The translations under genes and the position numbers were made by a program. A stretch of 9,134 bases of DNA, taken from positions 1 to 9,134 of the forward strand of contig CAVBBP010000072.1 in the NCBI GenBank assembly GCA_963593685.1, written 5' to 3'. Source of the stretch: W0P28-013 sp963593685. GTDB taxonomy: Bacteria > Bacteroidota > Bacteroidia > Bacteroidales > Paludibacteraceae. Below, in pieces: positions 1-5,464 of the stretch (within the stretch, counting starts at the first letter, position 1; each line of letters begins with the position of its first letter). The notes below the pieces were generated by a model, which was not told the origin of the DNA, did not search any database, and saw only the letters and a list, made by a program, of their open reading frames with translations.

Positions 1-14
1 AATAGTGCGAACCT

Positions 15-53
15 GTCCCCTTTGCAAGGGGACGAGAAAAACGACAGTTTTTC
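15..53. repeat. Two adjacent perfect hairpins in the spacer upstream of gdhA
   Basis: Two inverted repeats lie two bases apart. The first pairs GTCCCCTT (15-22) with AAGGGGAC (26-33) around the loop TGC. The second pairs GAAAAAC (36-42) with GTTTTTC (47-53) around GACA. Neither is followed by a clean T-run on the plus strand, so an ordinary intrinsic terminator for an unseen upstream gene is not obvious. They may be a copy of a dispersed intergenic repeat. The hairpins are seen directly; their role is unknown. Confidence 0.6.
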
Positions 54-76
54 GGGTGGGGTTAGAGGAACAATTT

Positions 77-134
77 ACAGATTGACAAATTTACAAATTT
101 TACCAAATCTCCAAATAACCAAATCTGCAAATCA
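77..134. repeat. AT-rich tandem array with 8-bp period upstream of gdhA
   Basis: The stretch reads in octamers: ACAGATTG (77-84), ACAAATTT (85-92), ACAAATTT (93-100), two spacer bases, then CCAAATCT (103-110), CCAAATAA (111-118), CCAAATCT (119-126) and GCAAATCA (127-134). The units are imperfect but the period is strict within each block. It ends about 140 bp before the gdhA start and just upstream of the proposed promoter. Similar 8-bp arrays precede the agmatinase and MBL hydrolase genes. Confidence 0.65.
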
Positions 135-190
135 ACAGAAACACACCAACTTCCTGAAAATCACCGATTTTGAACATTTTTGAGAAAAAA

Positions 191-222
191 TTTGTCGGTC
201 TCGAAATAAAACGCTAACATTG
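191..222 (+). promoter_or_regulatory. Candidate Bacteroidota-type promoter of gdhA
   Basis: A TTTG at 191-194 is followed, after 20 bases, by TAACATTG at 215-222. This resembles the -33 TTTG and -7 TAnnTTTG elements of the primary sigma factor in this phylum, with one mismatch in the -7 box. It predicts a transcript start near 228-230 and a leader of roughly 45 nt before the ATG at 276. The leader contains a short GCCG/CGGC stem at 227-240. This is a pattern match only. Confidence 0.4.
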
Positions 223-275
223 TATCGCCGTTTGTGCGGCTACCAAAACTGACACAACCTTAAATCGTTATAACT

Positions 276-1610
276 ATGGATGTTCAAAATCTGATGAATG
301 CGCTCGAGGCTAAACACCCGGGCGAACGCGAGTATTTGCAGGCGGTGCGCGAGGTGCTGCTCTCTATCGAGGAGGTCTATGCGCGGCACCCCGAGTTCGA
401 AAAGGCAAAAATCGTCGAACGCATGGTCGAACCCGACCGCATCAATGTGTTTCGCGTGGCGTGGACCGACGACCGCGGCGAGGTGCAAACCAACCTCGGC
501 TACCGCATTCAGTTCAACAACGCCATCGGCCCATACAAAGGCGGTCTGCGTTTTCACCCATCGGTCAATCTCTCTATTCTGAAGTTTCTCGGCTTCGAAC
601 AGACTTTCAAAAATGCGCTCACCACACTGCCCATGGGCGGCGGCAAAGGCGGCTCCGATTTCAACCCAAAAGGCAAATCCGATGCCGAAGTGATGCGTTT
701 TTGCCAAGCCTTTATGCTCGAACTCTGGCGGCAGATTGGTCCCGATACCGATGTGCCTGCTGGCGACATTGGCGTTGGCGCACGCGAAATCGGTTATCTC
801 TACGGCATGTACAAAAAATTGGCACGCGAAAATACGGGCGTGCTCACTGGCAAAGGGCTTGAATATGGTGGATCGCTGGTTCGCCCCGAAGCCACAGGCT
901 ACGGAGCACTCTATTTCGTGAACCAAATGCTCGAAACGGCAGGACACTCCATAAAAGGCAAAACCGTGGCGGTGTCGGGCTTCGGCAATGTGGCGTGGGG
1001 CGCAGTAACCAAAGCCACGCAACTGGGCGCAAAAGTGGTAACTATTTCTGGCCCCGATGGCTACATCTACGACGAAAATGGCATTTCGGGCGAAAAAATC
1101 GACTATATGCTCGAACTGCGCGCCTCGTGCAACGATGTGGTAGCGCCGTATGCCGAGCGTTTCGGCGCAAAATTTGTGGCTGGACGCAAACCGTGGGAGG
1201 TGAAAGTCGATGTGGCGCTGCCTTGCGCTACGCAAAACGAACTCAATGGCGACGATGCACGCAAACTGATTGAAAATCAAACTCTTTGCGTGGGTGAAGT
1301 GTCGAATATGGGCTGCACCCCCGAGGCGATAGATCTATTCATTGAACACAAAATGCTCTTTGCGCCGGGCAAAGCGGTGAACGCTGGCGGCGTGGCGACA
1401 TCGGGCTTGGAGATGACACAAAACGCCATGCACATCAGTTGGGCTGCCGACGAGGTCGATCGCCGTTTACACCAAATTATGGCCGATATTCATGCGCAGT
1501 GCGTGAAACACGGCACCGAGCCAAACGGCTACATCAACTATGTGAAAGGCGCGAATGTGGCGGGCTTCCTCAAAGTGGCAAAGGCGATGTTGGCACAAGG
1601 CATCGTGTGA
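276..1610 (+). CDS. gdhA: Glutamate dehydrogenase, hexameric class, probably NAD-linked
   Basis: Interconverts 2-oxoglutarate plus ammonium and L-glutamate in the cytoplasm, the junction of carbon and nitrogen metabolism. The 444 residues match the roughly 450-residue bacterial hexameric enzymes end to end. Visible motifs are GPYKGGLRF (85-93, substrate Lys88), PMGGGKGG (119-126, catalytic Lys124), PAGDIGVG (161-168, Asp164), the Rossmann loop SGFGNVAWG (234-242), and APGKAVNAGGVATSGLEM near 363-380. Phe236 in GFGNV and Pro260-Asp261 in SGPDGY correspond to the Phe238, Pro262 and Asp263 that mark NAD preference in the Clostridium symbiosum enzyme, as I recall that work. NADP-type enzymes such as E. 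coli GdhA have serines at the first two of these positions. Cofactor use is therefore inferred as NAD(H). The start is the ATG of MDVQNLM; no Shine-Dalgarno is present, as usual in this phylum. It is monocistronic, with a terminator straight after it. Confidence 0.96.
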   Translation: MDVQNLMNALEAKHPGEREYLQAVREVLLSIEEVYARHPEFEKAKIVERMVEPDRINVFRVAWTDDRGEVQTNLGYRIQFNNAIGPYKGGLRFHPSVNLSILKFLGFEQTFKNALTTLPMGGGKGGSDFNPKGKSDAEVMRFCQAFMLELWRQIGPDTDVPAGDIGVGAREIGYLYGMYKKLARENTGVLTGKGLEYGGSLVRPEATGYGALYFVNQMLETAGHSIKGKTVAVSGFGNVAWGAVTKATQLGAKVVTISGPDGYIYDENGISGEKIDYMLELRASCNDVVAPYAERFGAKFVAGRKPWEVKVDVALPCATQNELNGDDARKLIENQTLCVGEVSNMGCTPEAIDLFIEHKMLFAPGKAVNAGGVATSGLEMTQNAMHISWAADEVDRRLHQIMADIHAQCVKHGTEPNGYINYVKGANVAGFLKVAKAMLAQGIV

Positions 1611-1631
1611 GTTCGCACACACCGAAAAGAG

Positions 1632-1661
1632 AGCAGGTCGCACCGTTGCGGCCTGTTTTTT
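1632..1661. terminator. Intrinsic terminator between convergent genes
   Basis: A 9-bp stem, CAGGTCGCA (1634-1642) with TGCGGCCTG (1647-1655), holds one G-U pair and a four-base loop CCGT. A run of six T follows at 1656-1661. It terminates gdhA. The T-run overlaps the TAA stop codon (1660-1662) of the convergent minus-strand gene. Read on the minus strand the same stem is followed by CTCTCTTTTC, so it could also stop that transcript, though less well. Confidence 0.85.
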
Positions 1662-2901
1662 AGTTCTCGAAAATTTGCGTGCGCTTGGCTTTGGTGGTGA
1701 GTTGCTTGCGCGTGTAGGGCGTTACGCCAGTCGTCTTGACCGAGAGAACATTGATTGTCGTCTTTTGGTCGAAATTGACGGCGCGCCCATTTTTGTCGGT
1801 GGCGTGTACATCGCCCGCCCAGTTCTTTTCGCTTACCACCATTTTGCCGTCCTGCGGCACAAACAGCACATTGCGCTCGATGTGGCCGACGAGTTTTTTC
1901 AGGCGATATTTTTCAAAAGCGTTTCCTTCGCTGCTCACTATCAGCGAGTTGAGCGCGGCCAGTTGCGCGTCGCTCAGTTTGTAGCCAAATGGAATGTCGG
2001 CTTTCACATCGACGCTTTGCGCAAGGCGTATCAGGTGCAGACTTTTGTCGAGAAAAAAGTGCGTCCGCAGCGTGGCGTCGAATATGCCCGGCAGGCGATA
2101 GGTGGCGATGTGCGTCAATACTTGCGAATCGGCATCGCGCTCGGCAATGCTCCAACGGCTTGTGTTGTGGCTGTTTTTCTCGAACCAATCCACAATGTCG
2201 AGTGCCCACAACATACGGTGCATCGGCTCCGAACGGCTAAAATCGATCTTTTGCAACTGCTTTTTCTCCTGCCTTTTCAGCAGCGATTGGTCGAAATTGC
2301 GCAGCCCATCGTCGATTTTTGGAGCGAGATAGTAGCGCGTGAAATCGGCTTTCACTTGTATCGAGTCGCGTTTGTTGGCGTTGCGCAGGTAGGGCAGTTC
2401 CAAAATGTTGCCCACCATCTCGTCGAAGCCCGCCATTTGCCCCTCGTTATAGACCGAAATGCGCGACACCACGCGGTAATTGCGCGCCTCGTCGGGGAAA
2501 TCGGCTTGCAGTTGCGTGCCGATTTGCATCAGCAACTCTTTCATCGCTTTGCGCTGTTGGCGGCGGTTGCCTTTGGCCGACACCACCACCGCATCGAGCA
2601 TAACTGGCTGGTCTTTCAGCGCAATGCGCAGCGTTTTGTTTGGCCAAAAGCGTTCAACAGGCAGGGCGTACATCTCGTAGCCGATGAACGAAACAACGGC
2701 CGTGTCGGTGCGCATACAGCCCTGCAACACAAAATGTCCCACCGAATCGGTCATTGTGCCGATTTGCGGCTTGTTTTGCAGATAAACGCTGGCGTAGGCA
2801 ATGGGCTGCCGCCGACTATCGATAATGTAACCTGCAATGTCGATGGCGCAACAACCGACGGCGACGGTCAGCATATACGCAGTGAGCAGAAAGTGTTTCA
2901 T
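1660..2901 (-). CDS. Secreted protein with N-terminal carboxypeptidase-regulatory-like domain, C-terminal part unrecognised
   Basis: A 413-residue exported protein of unknown role. It begins with a signal peptide (Lys2, then a hydrophobic stretch to about residue 19). The AVGCC sequence at 14-18 leaves open whether signal peptidase I or II cuts it. Residues about 20-108 form a carboxypeptidase-D regulatory-like beta-sandwich: AGYIIDSRRQPIAYASVYL, GTMTDSVGHFVL, VVSFIGYE, then MLDAVVVSA. This fold usually sits at the N-terminus of TonB-dependent receptors and DUF5686-type outer-membrane proteins. Here no plug or barrel follows, only about 300 residues with a basic segment at 112-121 and alternating beta-like strands. 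I do not recognise a family for that part; the length and layout recall the N-terminal portion of DUF5686-type proteins, which are about twice as long. It is last in the minus-strand run, 64 bp after the agmatinase stop. A 10-bp palindrome CGTTGCAACG (2902-2911) touches its start codon. Confidence 0.8.
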   Translation of the reverse strand: MKHFLLTAYMLTVAVGCCAIDIAGYIIDSRRQPIAYASVYLQNKPQIGTMTDSVGHFVLQGCMRTDTAVVSFIGYEMYALPVERFWPNKTLRIALKDQPVMLDAVVVSAKGNRRQQRKAMKELLMQIGTQLQADFPDEARNYRVVSRISVYNEGQMAGFDEMVGNILELPYLRNANKRDSIQVKADFTRYYLAPKIDDGLRNFDQSLLKRQEKKQLQKIDFSRSEPMHRMLWALDIVDWFEKNSHNTSRWSIAERDADSQVLTHIATYRLPGIFDATLRTHFFLDKSLHLIRLAQSVDVKADIPFGYKLSDAQLAALNSLIVSSEGNAFEKYRLKKLVGHIERNVLFVPQDGKMVVSEKNWAGDVHATDKNGRAVNFDQKTTINVLSVKTTGVTPYTRKQLTTKAKRTQIFEN

Positions 2902-2965
2902 CGTTGCAACGCTTATTGATGAGAGTGCAACAACTATCGTGCCAAAGTGCGATTTGTGGGCTTTA

Positions 2966-3826
2966 TCAGCGTGCGTCGGGCAGCGATTTGTAGGTCATCA
3001 GTTGGTAGGCGAGCCGCGCCGCCAGATAGTCGGAGGCGTGCAAACCAGCCTGTGGGCAGAGTTCCACAATGTCGAAGCCGACCACATTGAAACGGGTGAA
3101 CAGCGGGCGCAGAAAGTGCAGCACTTGGAAGTAGTGCAGTCCGCCTGGCTCTGGTGTGCCTGTGGCCGCGAGAACGCTCGGGTCGAACACATCTAAATCG
3201 ATGGTGAGATAGACATTCTGGCTCAATGTGCGGTAGACGCGCTCTTCCCACGCGGCATCGCGGTCGAAATAGATATCTTTTGCCCAGAAAATGCGGTTAG
3301 GGTCGAAATTATCAGTCTCTTCGATGCATTGGCTGCGTATGCCCACTTGGGTGATTTGCGCCACCTGTTTGGCTTGGTTCATCACGCAGGCGTGGTTGAG
3401 CGGCGAGCCTTCGTAGGTGCGGCGCAGGTCGCTGTGTGCGTCGAGTTGCAGCACGGTCAGGTTTGGGAAACGCTTGGCGGCCGCGCGTATTGCGCCGATG
3501 CTTACGGTGTGGTTGCCGCCGATGGTTACGGGCGTTTTGCCGTCGTCGAATAGTGCGCCCACACGCTGTTCCACTGCCTCGCAAAGCCGTTCGGGCGAGC
3601 GTTGTTCGCTGATTGGCGCAGCGGTGTAGATGCCCTGCCGATAGACTTCGGTGTGCGTTTCGGTGTCGTACCATTCGAGTTGCACCGAGGCCTCGAGCAA
3701 TTTTTCGGGACCACGCTCGGCACCATGCACCCAACTGCTCGTCGCATCGTAAGGCACAGGCAGCACAGCAAATTTTGCCGTTGCATAGTCGGAATAGGGC
3801 GGTGTCAGCCCAGCGAAGTTTTCCAT
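2966..3826 (-). CDS. speB: Agmatinase (arginase/ureohydrolase family)
   Basis: A binuclear manganese hydrolase of the ureohydrolase family, most likely cleaving agmatine to putrescine and urea in the cytoplasm. At 286 residues it is close to the usual 290-310. All metal-site motifs are present in order: GGNHT (103-107, His106), DAHSD (129-133, Asp129, His131, Asp133), a DLDVFDP motif (210-216, Asp210 and Asp212), ATGTPEPGG (221-229) and the late glutamate in DIVELCP (Glu255). GGNHT replaces the commoner GGDHS but keeps the His ligand. Agmatinase is preferred over arginase because of the length and the ATGTPEPGGL signature, but substrate is not proven by sequence. No arginine decarboxylase or putrescine gene is in view. 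A repeat-filled 195-bp spacer precedes it, with an 8-bp periodic array starting only 7 bp before the ATG. Confidence 0.9.
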   Translation of the reverse strand: MENFAGLTPPYSDYATAKFAVLPVPYDATSSWVHGAERGPEKLLEASVQLEWYDTETHTEVYRQGIYTAAPISEQRSPERLCEAVEQRVGALFDDGKTPVTIGGNHTVSIGAIRAAAKRFPNLTVLQLDAHSDLRRTYEGSPLNHACVMNQAKQVAQITQVGIRSQCIEETDNFDPNRIFWAKDIYFDRDAAWEERVYRTLSQNVYLTIDLDVFDPSVLAATGTPEPGGLHYFQVLHFLRPLFTRFNVVGFDIVELCPQAGLHASDYLAARLAYQLMTYKSLPDAR

Positions 3827-3833
3827 AATAGTA

Positions 3834-3894
3834 ATTTCAAATTTCAGAATTTCAGAATTTCAGAATTTCAAATTTTAGAGTTTCAAGTTTCAAG
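3834..3894. repeat. Short tandem array (8-bp then 7-bp period) directly upstream of the agmatinase start
   Basis: On the plus strand, after ATTTCAA (3834-3840), the units are ATTTCAGA three times exactly (3841-3864), ATTTCAAA (3865-3872), TTTTAGAG (3873-3880), then TTTCAAG twice (3881-3894). Read in the gene's direction the core unit is TCTGAAAT. It lies 7 to 68 bp before the agmatinase ATG, so it is in the leader or promoter. The 10-mer AGAGTTTCAA (3877-3886) recurs at 4672-4681 before the MBL hydrolase gene. Confidence 0.85.
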
Positions 3895-3899
3895 TTGCG

Positions 3900-3934
3900 G
3901 CCTCTTTTCCCGTTTTCCCCAAAGGGAAAAAGGC
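3900..3934. repeat. Hairpin-forming inverted repeat between the MBL hydrolase and agmatinase genes
   Basis: A near-perfect stem pairs GCCTCTTTTCCC (3900-3911, one bulged C) with GGGAAAAAGGC (3924-3934). A smaller alternative stem pairs TTTTCCC (3913-3919) with GGGAAAA (3924-3930) around CAAA. No terminal T-run follows in the minus direction, so a standard terminator is unlikely. It separates the octamer array next to the agmatinase from the heptamer array next to the hydrolase stop. Confidence 0.55.
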
Positions 3935-3977
3935 TTTGTTCTTTGTCTTCGTCTTGGTTAGAGTCTTGCCTGCCGCA

Positions 3978-4019
3978 TCACTCCTCACTCCTAATTCATC
4001 ACTCCTCACTCCTCACTCA
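3978..4019. repeat. TCACTCC heptamer array after the MBL hydrolase gene
   Basis: Six consecutive heptamers in perfect register: TCACTCC (3978), TCACTCC (3985), TAATTCA (3992), TCACTCC (3999), TCACTCC (4006), TCACTCA (4013). In the direction of the flanking genes the unit reads GGAGTGA. It ends two bases from the hydrolase stop codon. A related array lies at 4756-4818, next to the rsmG stop. Confidence 0.85.
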
Positions 4020-4021
4020 TA

Positions 4022-4648
4022 TTAAAAATTCCCCTTTTCCAGCCCAATCGTGGTCGGGAGGCCGTGGCCGCAATAGACGGTGGTGTCGGGGGGCAGGGGC
4101 AGCAGTTTTTGGTGGATGCTGTCGATAAGGGCGTTGTAGTCGCCGCCGCGTAAGTCGGTGCGCCCGATGCCGCTACGAAAGAGCGTGTCGCCCGAAAAAA
4201 GCACGCCCTCTTTTGGCGCATAGAAACAGACGCTGCCGGGCGAATGTCCGGGCGTGTGCAGCACATGCAGTTCCATCGCCCCGACGGTTATCACATCGCC
4301 ATCGTGCAGGTAGCCGCCCAACGCCTGCGGGTGCACTTCGTCGTGAATGCCGAAAAAGGCCGCCAAATCGGTCATGTGCGTCGCAAAAAACTCGTCGGCT
4401 TGGTGTGCTTCGGGCAGCACGCCGTAGGTTTGCGCCAGCATGTGGTTGCCAAAAGCGTGGTCGAGGTGCAGGTGCGTGTTCAGCACGCGCTCTACGATTA
4501 ACCGATTGTCGGCAATGTAGCGTTGCAGCCGCTCGTCTTCGTTGGGCGTGAGGCAGCCGCAATCGATAACGATGGCGTGGTGCGCCTCGTCGTGCAGCAC
4601 ATAGGTGTTTTCGCGTATCGGATTGACTTGAAAGAATTTGATTTCCAT
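4022..4648 (-). CDS. MBL-fold metallohydrolase, YcbL/glyoxalase II-like
   Basis: A cytoplasmic zinc-dependent hydrolase of the metallo-beta-lactamase fold, 208 residues, the usual size for the compact YcbL-like group. Metal-binding motifs are complete: THLHLDH (58-64), His135 in HTPGHS (131-136), Asp154 in SGDTLF (152-157) and His195 in CGHG (193-196). The stretch SGDTLFRSGIGRTDLRGGD (152-170) is characteristic of this group, which is often annotated as hydroxyacylglutathione hydrolase. The C-terminal substrate-binding domain of true glyoxalase II is absent, so the substrate is uncertain. The end reads CGHGLPTTIG where relatives usually have a GPxTTIG pattern, a small variation. It sits between rsmG and the agmatinase, with repeat-filled spacers of 179 and 195 bp, so co-transcription is possible but not shown. 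Confidence 0.9.
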   Translation of the reverse strand: MEIKFFQVNPIRENTYVLHDEAHHAIVIDCGCLTPNEDERLQRYIADNRLIVERVLNTHLHLDHAFGNHMLAQTYGVLPEAHQADEFFATHMTDLAAFFGIHDEVHPQALGGYLHDGDVITVGAMELHVLHTPGHSPGSVCFYAPKEGVLFSGDTLFRSGIGRTDLRGGDYNALIDSIHQKLLPLPPDTTVYCGHGLPTTIGLEKGNF

Positions 4649-4665
4649 CGTTTATTGTGATTTCT

Positions 4666-4711
4666 AGTTTCAGAGTTTCAAATTGTTGAAGCGTTTAATC
4701 GTTGAAGCGTT
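4666..4711. repeat. Short tandem repeats directly upstream of the MBL hydrolase start
   Basis: Two octamers, AGTTTCAG (4666-4673) and AGTTTCAA (4674-4681), are followed by two exact copies of GTTGAAGCGTT (4685-4695 and 4701-4711) spaced 16 bp apart. In the gene's direction the octamers read TTGAAACT and CTGAAACT, the same style as the array before the agmatinase. They lie 17 to 63 bp before the hydrolase ATG. Confidence 0.7.
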
Positions 4712-4712
4712 C

Positions 4713-4731
4713 GGACGCACGCGGTGCGTCC
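4713..4731. repeat. Perfect GC-rich hairpin between rsmG and the MBL hydrolase gene
   Basis: GGACGCAC (4713-4720) pairs with GTGCGTCC (4724-4731) around GCG. It stands out from the AT-rich spacer. No T-run follows on either strand, which argues against a simple terminator. Its isolated GC-rich palindromic form resembles REP-like dispersed repeats; that is inference, as only one copy is in view. Confidence 0.7.
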
Positions 4732-4755
4732 CTACTTTCACACTTTCTCACTAAA

Positions 4756-4818
4756 AAATTCCTCACTCCTAATTCCTCACTCCTCACTCAAAAATTCACT
4801 TCTAACTTCTCACTTCTC
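4756..4818. repeat. Heptamer array after rsmG, related to the one at 3978-4019
   Basis: Nine units keep a strict 7-bp register: AAATTCC (4756), TCACTCC (4763), TAATTCC (4770), TCACTCC (4777), TCACTCA (4784), AAAATTC (4791), ACTTCTA (4798), ACTTCTC (4805) and ACTTCTC (4812). The middle four match the 3978-4019 array almost exactly. It ends 9 bp before the rsmG stop codon (4828-4830). Confidence 0.8.
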
Positions 4819-4827
4819 ACTAAAATA

Positions 4828-5463
4828 CTAATGCAGCGGCAGATAAACCGCCTTTTTTGTTTCGAAATAGGGTTCGGCGAACCATTCGCTCACATTGTAG
4901 AGCGTGGCGGTGTGGCGGAACGGAAAAATCTCACGGTCGAGTTCGCCCCCTTTGAGGCAAATCAGCCCGTTGGGCAGGGCGTTGCGCTGCGTGGTGCTGA
5001 TGTTTTTGCGCACCATACGCACCATATCGCCAAGCGGCATCACCGCGCGGCTCACCACAAAATCGAACTTCGTTTTCACCTCCTCCATGCGTGCGTGGGC
5101 AAAGGTGCAGTTTGCAAGTCCGATGGACTGCGCCACTTCGCTGGCTACACGCACTTTTTTGCCGATAGAATCGACCAAATGGAACTGCACTTGCGGAAAC
5201 ACGATGGCGAGCGGAACGCCCGGAAATCCGCCACCTGTACCAACATCGACCACCGAAGTGCCATCGGCAAAAGGCAAAATTTTGGCAATGGCCAACGAGT
5301 GCAGCACATGGTGTTCGTACAGATTGTCGATGTCCTTGCGCGAGATGACATTGATTTTGGCGTTCCAATCGGTGTAGAGCGCGTAAAGTTCGGCCATCTG
5401 GCGGCGTTGTTGGTCGCTCAAGTCGGGAAAATAGTTCCAAATCAGTTCCAATCCAGCACCCAT
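4828..5463 (-). CDS. rsmG: 16S rRNA (guanine-527 N7)-methyltransferase
   Basis: Uses S-adenosylmethionine to methylate N7 of G527 in 16S rRNA (E. coli numbering). The 211 residues fit the family (about 205-240). The SAM-binding motif VVDVGTGGGFPG is at 71-82, followed by the acidic strand end LVDSIGKKV (96-104), SRA (138-140) and a late KGG (171-173). The N-terminal helical part carries the usual NVISRKD (38-44) and the EHHVLHSL sequence (50-57). I place the start at ATG 5463, one base after the TGA of the upstream lipoprotein gene. A TTG at 5475 would add four residues and overlap that gene, and is less likely. The one-base spacing suggests translational coupling. A heptamer repeat array follows the stop. 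Confidence 0.95.
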   Translation of the reverse strand: MGAGLELIWNYFPDLSDQQRRQMAELYALYTDWNAKINVISRKDIDNLYEHHVLHSLAIAKILPFADGTSVVDVGTGGGFPGVPLAIVFPQVQFHLVDSIGKKVRVASEVAQSIGLANCTFAHARMEEVKTKFDFVVSRAVMPLGDMVRMVRKNISTTQRNALPNGLICLKGGELDREIFPFRHTATLYNVSEWFAEPYFETKKAVYLPLH

Positions 5464-5464
5464 A

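Noticed and set aside
240..1280. A 346-codon open frame antisense to gdhA
   Set aside because: Again codon-aligned with gdhA and rich in His, Phe and Ala as expected for a shadow frame; gdhA is certain.
1296..1313. EVSNM in glutamate dehydrogenase in place of the more familiar EGANM
   Set aside because: NAD-type relatives such as the C. symbiosum enzyme carry EVANM, as I recall, so this is family variation and not a damaged active site.
2902..2911. Perfect palindrome CGTTGCAACG touching the start codon of the secreted-protein gene
   Set aside because: Ten bases is short and a single copy in the window cannot be told from chance, so it is noted in the gene entry but not called an operator.
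1555..2919. A 454-codon open frame on the plus strand covering the whole minus-strand secreted-protein gene
   Set aside because: Its codons are exactly complementary to those of the real gene, so it is open only because that gene avoids TTA, CTA and TCA. The translation has no start context, signal or recognisable domain, and it spans the gdhA terminator.
3834..4825. The spacers around the MBL hydrolase gene as insertion-sequence ends flanking a mobile unit
   Set aside because: No transposase, no matching terminal inverted repeats and no target duplication; the arrays face the same direction and flank an ordinary housekeeping-type gene.
3827..4827. The repetitive spacers as a CRISPR array
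   Set aside because: Units are 7-8 bp, directly abutting and imperfect, with no unique spacers and no cas genes.
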